This document shows, piece after piece, positions 52,283-61,680 of a stretch of DNA of 64,000 bases (within the stretch, counting starts at the first letter, position 1; each line of letters opens with the position of its first letter). The stretch is taken from positions 1 to 64,000 of the forward strand of contig JALQCR010000020.1 of NCBI GenBank assembly GCA_023336205.1, read 5' to 3'. Under the pieces are notes generated by a model. That model saw only the letters and a program-made list of their open reading frames with translations, was not told the DNA's origin and did not search any database. Source of the DNA: Pseudanabaena sp. Salubria-1 (lineage in GTDB: Bacteria; Cyanobacteriota; Cyanobacteriia; Pseudanabaenales; Pseudanabaenaceae). Position numbers and translations under genes: made by a program.

Positions 52283-53713
52283 ATGACTACAACTATTCAA
52301 AAGTATTCACAGCAAGCATCTTGGGCAAAGGCGATCGCTAAACCAGCTAGCGAGTTTCCCCTCACCCAACTCTCCAAGATCTCTGGGCAAATCCCTGAGA
52401 ATCTCAAAGGTTCTCTCTATCGCAATGGACCCGCACGATTGGAGCGTGGTGAATTTCATGTGGGACATTGGTTTGATGGCGATGGCGCAATTCTGGCGGT
52501 GCATTTTGCCGAAGGGCTTGCCCGTGCGACCTATCGCTATGTCCAAACGGAAGGATATCTCGAAGAAGAACGCGCTGACAAATTGATCTATGGCAATTAT
52601 GGCATGACCGCCACAGGTGCATGGTGGCAACGTTTTGGTAAGTCTTCTAAGAATGTGGCAAATATCTCTGTTCTCGCTTTGCCTGACAAACTTCTCGCTT
52701 TATGGGAAGGAGGATTGCCCCATGCATTAGATTTAGAAACTTTAGAAACCTACGGATTAGAAAATCTCGAAGGTTTGGAGAATCGTTTGCCCTATTCAGC
52801 ACACCCCAAGCGCGATCCAAAGACTGGCGAGATTTTTAACTTTGGAGTTTCCTATGGCAAAAATGCTACTTTAAATATTTATCGGAGCGATCGCACAGGT
52901 AAGCTGCTCAAAAAGAGCCAGACTAATCTCCAAGGGCTATCGATGGTACATGACTTTGTACTAGCAGGTGATTATCTGATTTTCTGTGTGCCACCACTAC
53001 GGATGAATGTATTTCCTGTATTGCTCAATCTCAAAAGTTATAGTGAATCCTTACAATGGAAGCCCCAAGAAGGAACAGAGATTTTAGTATTTAATCGCCA
53101 CAATCTTGAATTGGTCAGTCGCAGCAATGCTGAGCCTTGGTTTCAGTGGCATTTTGGCAATGGTTACGGAGATCGCGATGGTAATCTTGTCTTTGATTTA
53201 GTCCGCTATCCAGACTTTATGACCAATCAATATCTCAAAGAAATCGCGTCTGGCAAAACGACAACCAAAGCAAAAGGAACTCTCTGGCAAATGCGCCTCA
53301 ACCCGACTACAGGCGAATTTCTGGAGTCTTCGCAATTATGCGATCGCGGTTCTGAATTTCCTATTGTCGCTCCTTCGCAAGTTGGACAAACAGCTCGCTA
53401 TACCTATCTTTCGATTCATCGCCCTGATGCAGTCATCAATCAAGAACTATTTGGTGCGATCGCTCGATATGACAACCAAACTCATACTCTCACCGAAGCC
53501 AATCTCGGCACAAATCGCTATCCGATGGAGCCAATTTTTGCACCTGATCCATCCAATCCTGACAATGGCTATGTGATCACTGTTGTATTTGATGGCGATC
53601 GCGAATGTTTAGAAGTCTGGGTATTTGATAGCGATCGCCTTGAACAAGAACCAGTTTGTCGTTTAGCTCTGCCCAGTATTGTACCAATGGGTTTTCATGG
53701 TACTTGGCGATAA
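52283..53713 (+). CDS. Carotenoid cleavage oxygenase (RPE65/CCD family)
   Basis: A 476-residue seven-bladed beta-propeller dioxygenase with four Fe(II)-binding His. They are seen in LPYSAHPKRD, MVHDFVL, QWHFGNGYGD and GFHGTWR at the end. SLYRNGPARLERG and HWFDGDGAILAV at the N-terminus are family-typical. Bacterial relatives cleave apocarotenals to retinal or cut full carotenoids; which is not clear. It is last in the PadR-divergent operon, 20 bp after the cupin gene. Confidence 0.92.
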   Translation: MTTTIQKYSQQASWAKAIAKPASEFPLTQLSKISGQIPENLKGSLYRNGPARLERGEFHVGHWFDGDGAILAVHFAEGLARATYRYVQTEGYLEEERADKLIYGNYGMTATGAWWQRFGKSSKNVANISVLALPDKLLALWEGGLPHALDLETLETYGLENLEGLENRLPYSAHPKRDPKTGEIFNFGVSYGKNATLNIYRSDRTGKLLKKSQTNLQGLSMVHDFVLAGDYLIFCVPPLRMNVFPVLLNLKSYSESLQWKPQEGTEILVFNRHNLELVSRSNAEPWFQWHFGNGYGDRDGNLVFDLVRYPDFMTNQYLKEIASGKTTTKAKGTLWQMRLNPTTGEFLESSQLCDRGSEFPIVAPSQVGQTARYTYLSIHRPDAVINQELFGAIARYDNQTHTLTEANLGTNRYPMEPIFAPDPSNPDNGYVITVVFDGDRECLEVWVFDSDRLEQEPVCRLALPSIVPMGFHGTWR

Positions 53714-53826
53714 AAAATCGAGGGACAATTCATGAATTGTCCCTGCGCCTAATAATTGGTATAAAATCATTTCTGTTAGATTAACTAGTTATTTGAAAAT
53801 CTAACAAATTTTTTTTATATTAAGCG

Positions 53827-54246
53827 ATGCCACCAAGGTTACAAGTCAAAACTGATGATTGCTCTCCTCTAGGGCTATATGTTCTTCAATATTTAGAAGA
53901 GCAAGACATTAGTATGAATCACCTTGCCGAATTAACAGGCGTACCACAACCAAGACTCAGAGGAGCTTGCTTTAAAGGAACTTGTCCAACTCCTGAGACT
54001 TTAAGGAAATTGGCAAAAATAATGGGTAAGCATCATTTAGAGCTTTATACCTTGGCATATCAGGGCAGGATCGAGCAGGCTCCTGATGATGTAGATGACA
54101 ACTTGCTAGATATTTTAATCAGGCAAATGTTAGAAACATCTCGTGAGTTTAATCTTGCTATGCCAAAAGTTCAACCTTCTAAAGCAAAGATTCGCAAAGC
54201 TTTAATCGAGTTAGGTTTTCGAGAAAAACGCGAAGAGATTAATTAA
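53827..54246 (+). CDS. XRE-type helix-turn-helix protein
   Basis: A 139-residue protein with a lambda-repressor-like HTH at residues ~15-65 (YLEEQDISMNHLAELTGVPQPRLRGACFKG then PETLRKLAKIMG). The C-terminal part is helical and has no recognised domain. It may bind DNA; no target is evident. It is followed by the PP2C gene 99 bp downstream. Confidence 0.75.
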   Translation: MPPRLQVKTDDCSPLGLYVLQYLEEQDISMNHLAELTGVPQPRLRGACFKGTCPTPETLRKLAKIMGKHHLELYTLAYQGRIEQAPDDVDDNLLDILIRQMLETSREFNLAMPKVQPSKAKIRKALIELGFREKREEIN

Positions 54247-54345
54247 AAAGCAGAAATTTATACTGGCTAGGAGACTTTGCAAACACACTCTAAGTGATAA
54301 ACATAATTAGTGAATGATAATTTCATCTTTTTTATACACTAATAT

Positions 54346-55911
54346 ATGCAGATATTAAAGCTCAAGAGCAGCCCAAAAATGAATAGTCCTAAAAAAACAA
54401 AAAAAGTGACTTCAGGCTCTCACCTCATAGCTTTTATCAGTCTTTCCTTAGGATTTAGTGGACTATTATTTGGTGCCTCCGCATGGAATGTTTGGTCAAC
54501 GTATCAAGCCTTTGACAAAGCGATCGCCAATCAATTTAAATTACAAAATTTGAGCAACCAAATTATTTACTACGATGAAGTGCTAACGATGTCAGCACGT
54601 ATGTACGCTGGAACAGGCGATTCTAAATGGGAATCTCGATACAATCAATTTGTGTCGCAGCTAGAAATTACAATCAAGCAAATTATCGAACAAACTCCTA
54701 ATACTTATAATGCCAATGCCAAAAAGACTGATGAGGCTAATCTCAAGCTTGTTGATTTGGAGACAAAATCGTTTGAATTAGTGCGTCAAGGCAAAGCACA
54801 AGAGGCAATGCAGATTTTATCGGGAACAGAATATGAATCTCTAAAACAAATCTACGCCGATGGCATATTGACAACTCGAAATGCGATATTAATGGAAACT
54901 GAGAATAGTCTTGATCGCTATCGTCAGTTTTTGTTTCAATCATTGTTACTAGCAGGATTGAGTTTTCCTATTTTATTAGTAACAGCAACGATCATTATTT
55001 TTCGGGTTAAGGGTTTTGTAAAAGAACGCAGCCTAGCCCAATTATCTTTACAACAGTTAAATCAACAACTTGAGAGCCGAGTTGAACAAAGAACCCAAGA
55101 TCTAAAATCAGCTAACTCTGAAATCACCTATTTGAATGAACGATTGCAGGAAGAAAACCTGCGAATGAGTTCTGAACTTGATGTGACACGCCGCTTACAG
55201 CAGATGATGTTACCTCTAGATGAGGAACTGGAAACGATCAAGGAGCTTGATATTTCAGGATTTATGGAACCATCCAATGAAGTTGGTGGTGATTATTACG
55301 ATGTTTTACATCACTATGGACGGGTCAAAATTGGCATTGGCGATGTCACTGGACATGGATTAGAAAGTGGTGTTTTGATGATCATGGCGCAAACAGCAGT
55401 GCTAACTATGAGCGTTTTACAGGTAAAAGATCCCATTCGGGTTCTTAAAGCTTTGAACACTGTACTGTATGAAAATGTTACAAGGATGAATTCTGACAAA
55501 AATATGACGCTTCTGTTGATTGATTATTTTAAAGGACAACTGAGTTTAGTTGGACAACATGAAGAGGTAATCGTAGTCAGAGCAGATGGGACTGTAGAGC
55601 GTATAGATACCAATGATTTGGGTTTCCCCCTTGGATTAGAGGCGGATATTAGTTCATTTATCATGCAAGCTGAAATTAATCTTAATCCAGAAGATATTGT
55701 TGTGCTCTATACAGATGGTATTACAGAAGCAGAAAATCCAAATCGCCAGTTCTATGGACTAGAACGTTTATGTGAGCTTGTTCAAAATCATCGCCAAGAA
55801 TCTGCTCAGTTAATTTGTGAAGCAATTATTCAGAATCTTAAGAATTTTATCGGTTTAAGTAGAGTTTATGACGATATAACTCTACTCGTGATCAAACAGC
55901 TTCAATACTGA
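54346..55911 (+). CDS. Membrane-bound SpoIIE-type PP2C phosphatase
   Basis: A 521-residue protein. Membrane helices at ~28-50 and ~200-222 flank an extracytoplasmic helical sensor domain (residues ~50-200). A coiled coil (~230-285, LEQRTQDL-like ESRVEQRTQDLKSANSEI) leads to a SpoIIE/RsbU phosphatase domain. Metal ligands are in EVGGDYYDVL, GIGDVTGHGLESG and VLYTDGITEAENP, and the end is YDDITLLVI. It probably dephosphorylates an anti-sigma antagonist or STAS protein; a STAS domain is encoded 14 kb away, but no link is shown. The stop TGA overlaps repeat B copy 3. Confidence 0.9.
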   Translation: MQILKLKSSPKMNSPKKTKKVTSGSHLIAFISLSLGFSGLLFGASAWNVWSTYQAFDKAIANQFKLQNLSNQIIYYDEVLTMSARMYAGTGDSKWESRYNQFVSQLEITIKQIIEQTPNTYNANAKKTDEANLKLVDLETKSFELVRQGKAQEAMQILSGTEYESLKQIYADGILTTRNAILMETENSLDRYRQFLFQSLLLAGLSFPILLVTATIIIFRVKGFVKERSLAQLSLQQLNQQLESRVEQRTQDLKSANSEITYLNERLQEENLRMSSELDVTRRLQQMMLPLDEELETIKELDISGFMEPSNEVGGDYYDVLHHYGRVKIGIGDVTGHGLESGVLMIMAQTAVLTMSVLQVKDPIRVLKALNTVLYENVTRMNSDKNMTLLLIDYFKGQLSLVGQHEEVIVVRADGTVERIDTNDLGFPLGLEADISSFIMQAEINLNPEDIVVLYTDGITEAENPNRQFYGLERLCELVQNHRQESAQLICEAIIQNLKNFIGLSRVYDDITLLVIKQLQY

Positions 55912-56013
55912 TACCAAAACACAAAATGGCTAAGCCATTTTGTGTTTTTAAAACCCTTACAGGGTTTGGTTTTTAATTTACAAAAGTGTGACAACACTTC
56001 TGTGAATTGGTAT
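55909..56013. repeat. Intergenic repeat B, copy 3
   Basis: From TGATACCAAAACACAAAATG to GTGAATTGGTAT, with hairpins CACAAAATGGC-TAA-GCCATTTTGTG, AAACCC-TTACA-GGGTTT and AAAAGTGT-GAC-AACACTTC. A partial copy of its end is at about 56184-56216. Confidence 0.85.
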
Positions 56014-56043
56014 AAATGAAGGCGGCGCTTCGCGCCGCCTTCA

Positions 56044-56148
56044 TTTATTTGAACTAAGAGGGTAAATACCCCACCGCTCTGCGGTGTGAGTAAATTCTAG
56101 TAAAAAAGAATTTGATACCCCGTCCGCTTGCGGCGGGGTTATTCATTT
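56044..56148. repeat. Repeat C, copy 2 (105 bp)
   Basis: Identical to 37619-37723. Preceded by a hairpin AAATGAAGGCGGCGC-TTC-GCGCCGCCTTCATTT (about 56015-56047). Confidence 0.92.
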
Positions 56149-56230
56149 GGGTTTTATGTCCTAAGCAAAACTTTCATTGCTATAGAAGTGTAGTCTCACT
56201 TTTGTGAATTGGTATAACATGAATTCGATA

Positions 56231-56310
56231 GCGCCATTTGCGCCGTGCAAAGCACGGTGCAAATGGCGCAAAATGATAAGAATCGCAAAGCGATTCTTAT
56301 CATTTTGCGC
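56231..56310. repeat. Two overlapping palindromes before the cpcF end
   Basis: GCGCCATTTGC-CCGTGC-AAA-GCACGG-GCAAATGGCGC (56231-56269) and GCGCAAAATGATAAGAATCG with its complement around AAA (56266-56310). Both use an AAA loop closed by GC. May end the cpc transcript. Confidence 0.85.
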
Positions 56311-56326
56311 CATTTGCCCTACCAAC

Positions 56327-57193
56327 TTAATTGCATGGATTATCTTTTGAGAATGTTTGCCCGATCGCTGCGGCTAAGTCCTGAAAACGGCGTGGATCTC
56401 CCTCGCTAACGGCACTAAGCCGTTCTTCGTTCTTCATTTCATAAAGATGATTGAGAATATTCTGCCAATCATCCGATGTTAAAGGAGATTCTTTTTCTTG
56501 AACTGCTGAGCTTTTTTGAGAAATATCAAAATTACTTGTATAAGTTTGTTGGAGCCTCTGCTGCAACCTTTGTTGAGCTAGCCAGACACGAGCACGAATC
56601 GCCAACACCTCATCGTTACATCCCATTAGATTAAATTGCACTTGAATTTCCGATCGCCATGTGGGAAGTTTATTAGCGATCGTAATCGCTAAAGCCTCTA
56701 AACCTACCACAGCCGCATAGCGCACGACCCATTCTTCATCTTGTTGTGCGACAAACAATAATGCATCTAAAGCTTCTTCCTGCGCCATTTCTCGGAGTTC
56801 ATCAGGAAACCAACGCCATTTCATCATCCCTAGCCCTTTGACCGCCGCACGACGAACACTCATCGCAAAGTCGGCAGTCGCCACACCAAGCAAAGTTATC
56901 AAACCTCTAGGATCGCCTATGCCAGCTAAAGCGCGGATCGCCCACGATCGCGCTGTGTAGTTGTGCATATCCAATAGCTCTAGCAAAGCAGGTACGGCAG
57001 GATTTCCTAACTTGATTAATCCATCCACCGAAGCAACAGCAGCACCAGGATTGTTGTAGCTCAGAGCCTCAATCAAAATGGGAATAGCACCTACTAATTG
57101 AGCATCCGCTAGATTTTGAACAGCTTCAAGTAAAAGCTTAGAAGAATCTGCTTCTTCTACAGCCTGTATTAGTTGAGTAAGGCGATCAGTCAT
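56327..57193 (-). CDS. cpcF: Phycocyanobilin lyase subunit CpcF
   Basis: A 288-residue HEAT-repeat protein that works with CpcE to attach phycocyanobilin to Cys84 of alpha-phycocyanin. Recognisable text is SYNNPGAAVASVDGLIKLGNPAVPALLELLD and ARSWAIRALAGIGDPRGLITLL, then SVRRAAVKGLGMMKW, given as motifs. The C-terminal ~60 residues (QRLQQRLQQTY onward) are less conserved. It lies 39 bp after cpcE; the gap contains a small GAAGCGC-TTT-GCGCTTC hairpin. Confidence 0.9.
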   Translation of the reverse strand: MTDRLTQLIQAVEEADSSKLLLEAVQNLADAQLVGAIPILIEALSYNNPGAAVASVDGLIKLGNPAVPALLELLDMHNYTARSWAIRALAGIGDPRGLITLLGVATADFAMSVRRAAVKGLGMMKWRWFPDELREMAQEEALDALLFVAQQDEEWVVRYAAVVGLEALAITIANKLPTWRSEIQVQFNLMGCNDEVLAIRARVWLAQQRLQQRLQQTYTSNFDISQKSSAVQEKESPLTSDDWQNILNHLYEMKNEERLSAVSEGDPRRFQDLAAAIGQTFSKDNPCN

Positions 57194-57232
57194 AGGTTTA
57201 AAATGTAGGGAAGCGCTTTGCGCTTCTCTACT

Positions 57233-58048
57233 TTACAATAAATCATCCATCAGAGCCATGACTCTCACCGCACCTTCTGTAAGTTCTGGAGGTATCGCAA
57301 GAGGAATTTGTTTTTCTAATAATCCTTTCAGGCAAATTAGTTTGAGGCTATTTTCCGCAAGCGTATCGCCGATCGCTTCCGCCGCCGCCAAATAACCGAT
57401 CGCGCCCAAATCTGAAAGAACCGTGCGCCGCAATTGCAAATCGTCATTAGACAGAGCCATGATTAAGCGATCGCCATATTGGTTAGCCACCTCTGGCTCC
57501 GAAAGTTGATACATCGCTCTTGCGGCAGCATATTGCACTTTAGGGATTGGATGCTCTAAAAATGGCAAGATATCAGGAATCGCTCCTACAGCTCTTAATG
57601 TTCCTAAGGCTTCTAAGAAAGCATCATAAGGGTGTTCTGGTTCTGCGTCAGCACTAACTTTAAGATTAGGATTTTTGATTAACTCGAATATATATGGTAC
57701 GCAGGAATCATCACCCAACATTTCTAAGGATTGAGCAGCAGCTTCACGAACATAAAAGTCATTGCATTCTAGCGACTTGATTAATGCTGTTACTGCCCTG
57801 CGATCGCCCAGTTTCCCCAAAGCCCTTGCTGCGTTGCGCCGTAATGGATACCCTCCCGCCTCAGTGCGATCGGCTTCATCAGCCAAAGCTAAAATCAACA
57901 GATCGATGGCTTCTGGCAAATTTACTCGAAAACGACCTAACCACCAAGCTGCATAAACTCGTAATCCCAAATCTTCACTCTGGAGATTGATAAGCGCTTG
58001 TTCGATTGTTAATTGATTATCATCTGGAATGCCAGATTCTTCATTCAT
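57233..58048 (-). CDS. cpcE: Phycocyanobilin lyase subunit CpcE
   Basis: A 271-residue HEAT/armadillo-repeat partner of CpcF. Family text includes AAWWLGRFRVNLPEAIDLLILAL, GYPLRRNAARALGKLGDRRAV, FYVREAAAQSLEMLGD and VQYAAARAMYQLSEPE, then AENSLKLICLKGLLE. ATG 58048 (MNEESGIPDD) is chosen; upstream frame codons include terminator sequence. It lies 90 bp downstream of cpcA, beyond a hairpin. Confidence 0.92.
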   Translation of the reverse strand: MNEESGIPDDNQLTIEQALINLQSEDLGLRVYAAWWLGRFRVNLPEAIDLLILALADEADRTEAGGYPLRRNAARALGKLGDRRAVTALIKSLECNDFYVREAAAQSLEMLGDDSCVPYIFELIKNPNLKVSADAEPEHPYDAFLEALGTLRAVGAIPDILPFLEHPIPKVQYAAARAMYQLSEPEVANQYGDRLIMALSNDDLQLRRTVLSDLGAIGYLAAAEAIGDTLAENSLKLICLKGLLEKQIPLAIPPELTEGAVRVMALMDDLL

Positions 58049-58092
58049 AGTTTTAATTTGGTCTTGATAAATATCTCTCGCACCATTAAAAA

Positions 58093-58124
58093 GCAAAAAG
58101 CACCCCCGAAGAGGTGCTTTTTGT
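58093..58124 (-). terminator. Hairpin between cpcA and cpcE
   Basis: On the minus strand AAAAAGCACC-TCTTCGGG-GGTGCTTTTT followed by GCTTTTT. It probably ends most cpcBA transcripts and lets a fraction reach cpcEF, matching the different protein amounts needed. Confidence 0.82.
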
Positions 58125-58138
58125 TTTAAAGCGAAGAA

Positions 58139-58627
58139 TTAGCTAAGAGCATTGATTGCATAGTCAATGTAGGAGTTAGCTTCAACAGCTGAGTCTCCAG
58201 ACAAACCATGGTTAGCCTTAACATACTTAAGAGCTTCAACATACCAGCTAGGAGAAAGATCAAAGGTGCGGTTGATTTCTGCAATACCAGCAACCAAGTA
58301 ATCATCCATTGGGCCTGTACCACCAACTACGCAGCAGTATGTAACCATACGGATGTAGTAGCCGATGTCACGTACACACTTGTCTTTGCCAGTTTGGGTG
58401 GAAGCGTAGTTAGCACCAGTCATAGAGGTGGTGTAAGGGAACTTGCTGTATACAGCGTTAGCAGCGCCAGAAGCCAAAGATTCAGCCTTTTCGCTCAAAG
58501 CCTTAGCAGCAGCTAGACCAGAGGTAGCTTGACGGAAACGACCGAAAGCAACTTGAGTTTCGGTGGTGCTTAGGAAACGACCTTGAGAATCGGCGGCGGA
58601 TACTGCTTCGGTTAAAGGGGTTTTCAT
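58139..58627 (-). CDS. cpcA: Phycocyanin alpha subunit
   Basis: A 162-residue globin-fold light-harvesting protein that pairs with CpcB in phycobilisome rods. It binds one phycocyanobilin at Cys84 in TGKDKCVRDIGYYIRMVTYC. Start MKTPLTEAVSAADSQGRFLS and end EANSYIDYAINALS are typical. A GGAGA ribosome site precedes the start. It follows cpcB by 102 bp. Confidence 0.97.
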   Translation of the reverse strand: MKTPLTEAVSAADSQGRFLSTTETQVAFGRFRQATSGLAAAKALSEKAESLASGAANAVYSKFPYTTSMTGANYASTQTGKDKCVRDIGYYIRMVTYCCVVGGTGPMDDYLVAGIAEINRTFDLSPSWYVEALKYVKANHGLSGDSAVEANSYIDYAINALS

Positions 58628-58729
58628 TGTGAGATGTTCTCCAAAATAGTTTTTTTAAGTGAAATGTGGTCTATTGACCAAATGATATGTCGCAAAATAC
58701 TGGCTGACTGAAGACTGGACAAGACCAGA

Positions 58730-59248
58730 CTAAGCAACAGCAGCAGCAGCCTTATCGAAGTAGCTACCGATTTCACTCATAAGAGCGGAACAATCGCCAC
58801 GGGTTACGCCGTTAGGATCGTTAGCGATTGCGATCGCAGCATCCTTCATTTTGCCGATACCAACAGCAACTGAAGAACCAGGAGTACCAAGTGCCAAGTA
58901 GGTTTCTTTCAAACCATTGAGGCAACGATCTTCCAAGATGCTTGCATCGCCAGAATAGATAGCGTAGGTAACATAGCGCAATACGATTTCCATGTCGCGC
59001 AAGCAAGCTGCCATACGACGGCTGGTGTAAGCATTTCCACCAGGAGCGATCAAAGCAGGCTGTTCAGCGAACAAAGCGCGGGCAGCATTAGCAACGATTG
59101 CAGAAGAGTTGCTGGTGATGCGGTTTACAGCGTCCAAGCGCTTGCTGCCATCAGCAACCATTGCACTTAGAGCATCAATTTGAGAAGCACTGATATAAGC
59201 GCCTCTGGAATCAGCTTGGGATACTACCTTTGCAAATGCGTCGTACAT
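58730..59248 (-). CDS. cpcB: Phycocyanin beta subunit
   Basis: A 172-residue partner of CpcA, with two phycocyanobilin sites: Cys82 in SRRMAACLRDMEIVLRY and Cys153 in TRGDCSALMSEI. The Asn72 methylation region APGGNAYTSRRM is present. Start MYDAFAKVVSQADSRGAYIS. A GGAGA ribosome site precedes the start. First gene of cpcB-cpcA-cpcE-cpcF; no rod-linker gene is present, unlike many cpc operons, so other cpc loci probably exist. Confidence 0.97.
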   Translation of the reverse strand: MYDAFAKVVSQADSRGAYISASQIDALSAMVADGSKRLDAVNRITSNSSAIVANAARALFAEQPALIAPGGNAYTSRRMAACLRDMEIVLRYVTYAIYSGDASILEDRCLNGLKETYLALGTPGSSVAVGIGKMKDAAIAIANDPNGVTRGDCSALMSEIGSYFDKAAAAVA

Positions 59249-59619
59249 AATACTGTTATCTCCAGTTTTGTAATTATCTTTTATTTTTATGTCATCTTCA
59301 AACTGATTAAAGTCTGATGGATGATTGACCGATCTAAGCTTTATCTGATGTTTATTTCAGAAAACCTTAGAAAAACCTTTGTTTTAAATAGTTGGAAAAA
59401 CTCACTCGATTTAGATAAACACTTGTGGTTTCTTCAATCTCGCTCAGTTCAATTTCCTACCTATTTGTTTATACTATGTCGTTGGATCATTTTTTGTTAA
59501 AGATTGTCACAATTTATAACGGGTTGTTTCAAGATATCGTTTTTGGACTCGCGATCGCGAGGCGATCGCCATTGATCCCACGTAAAAAGGCGGTTCTAGC
59601 CATGAAGGAATCACCTTTT
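59249..59619. other. cpc promoter region and gap to the kinase gene
   Basis: About 370 bp. The cpcB leader (minus strand) should lie here. I see AT-rich DNA and two HIP1-like sites near 59551-59569 but no certain promoter box or gene. Confidence 0.5.
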
Positions 59620-61011
59620 TCATTCTTCTTTTAAAATTTGCTGTATTGTCAGCAACAATTGCTTGAGCTTGACAGGCTTGCTGAGATAGGAATTAGCACC
59701 TGCTTCTAGACATTTTTCGCGATCGTTAGGCATCGCTAAGGCTGTCAGAGCAATTACGGGTATATTTGCAATTGCAGGCAAAGACCGAATTTGACGAGTG
59801 GCATCCAACCCATCCATAATTGGCATTTGAATATCCATCAAAATTAGATTGGGATGTGAAGCATTTGCCATATCGACAGCCTCCTGTCCATTTTGGGCTT
59901 GGATAATCTCATAGCCTTGCTGCTCAAGGAAGTCCACAATCGTCTTCGTATTTGCTACGCTATCTTCTGCTAACAGGATTAATGCTGGCTTGGTAGATTG
60001 CGAAATGGGCGCAGTGGCTACAGACTGATTGTTATTTAATCTCTCTGGATTGGTTTGGAGAGTTAGGGGTTGGCTAGTTGGATTTGGTAAGGAGGAGGTG
60101 GGAATAGAGATATAAGGTAAAGTAACTGTAAAGCGGCTGCCTAAGCCAAGTGTACTCTCGACATCTACTCTGCCATTTTGTAATTCGACTAGATATTTGA
60201 CTAATGCTAGACCTAACCCTGTACCTCCATATTGACGATTGAGCTTGCTATCAATCTGCACAAAGGACTGAAAAAGCTTGCTGATATTTTCTGGAGCAAT
60301 ACCAATACCAGTATCGCTAACATGAAACTGAATCGTCTGTTTGTTAACGTTTTTGTTGTTAATATCAACGGATAAAGTAACTTTGCCACCTACTGGCGTG
60401 AATTTGACGGCATTGTTAAGCAGATTGATGAGTACTTGGCGCATCCGCAATTCATCTACAGCAACTTCGATCGCGATCAGGGTGATGTTTACCTCAACAA
60501 CGATTTTTTTGGCTTCTGCTGCTTGCTTGACAAAACTCAGGCTATTCTCACAAAGTTTTGGTAATGAGGTCGGTGCAATCTGTAACTTTAGTTTGCCAAC
60601 TTCAATTTGAGTGAGATCTAAAATGTCGCTAATTAAATTGAGTAAATGTTGACCACTTTGCTCGATGGTAACGATCGCATTTGTTTGTTTCTCGTTCAAT
60701 TCACCATAAATGTTTTCTTGTAAGCTTTCTGATAGTCCCAAAATTGCATTAAGAGGTGTTCGCAGCTCGTGACTCATATTGGCAAGAAATTCGCTCTTAG
60801 CCGTGTTCGCCGCATCGGCAGCTTCTCTCATGGTTTGAGCCTGAACTAATAATTCAGACTGTTGCAAAGCTACCCCTAATTGTGAAGCGATTTGTGTGAC
60901 AAATTCTTTATCTCTTGGTTGCCATTGCCGCGCTCCAGAGCATTGATGAATGCATAGTAGTCCCCAAAGTTCTTCATTTCTAAATAGCGGTACAACTAAG
61001 CTCGCTTTAAC

Positions 61012-61014
61012 CTA
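61012..61014 (-). other. In-frame TAG in the hybrid kinase gene
   Basis: Between the codons of LKMLSDF and VKASLVVPLF, where the GAF family reads DFQVKASL. Consistent with CAG changed to TAG. The frame is open for 464 codons downstream. Confidence 0.85.
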
Positions 61015-61680
61015 AAAGTCAGAGAGCATTTTCAGGTAATCAGCTTCTAACTCGGCATTGTCTACATCATCAACTGTATAGTCCTCTTTCGTAGGATTGG
61101 CTTTGATTTCTTTGGCTAGAGGATGCTTTGGAATCGGAGTCCCTAAGATAGATAGATAGTCTATGCGAATATCTTCAGAAATTATTTGTCCTTGTTGACG
61201 ATCGGATTTAAATCGAAAAATTATGACGCGATCGGCATGAAGCAATCGGCGGACTTCTTGAGTGGTAGTCGTAAAAATCGTAGATAGATCTAGAGATTGC
61301 CGAATTTTGCTGATTACAATCGCTAAGGTTTGCTGTTGCTCTTCGATCGCTGGTAATTGTCGGGCTTGGGTTTGGGTTTGTTCTAGCCCTTCTGCTTGCT
61401 GCAAAGCTGCACCTAAGTAAGCAGCAACCTGTTTACTAAATTCCACCTCCGATTCTTCCCATACACGAGTTTTACTATGCTTATAAATCCCCAATAGTCC
61501 CCATAGTTTCCGCCCAACAAAAATCGGAATCACCAAAAAGGCTTTGATCAGGTAATGCTCAAGAATTTCAACATGACATGGAGACAGTTGGGCGTTATAA
61601 ATGTCACTGACATTAGAAACTTCGTGGTTTTGGTAGCGACCGCCTTGAGTTTCCTGCAAATAACTGTCATTCCATAGATC

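Noticed and set aside
59249..59619. A small plus-strand ORF at 59425-59634 as a gene
   Set aside because: No family match, overlaps the kinase end on the other strand, and lies in the cpc promoter area.
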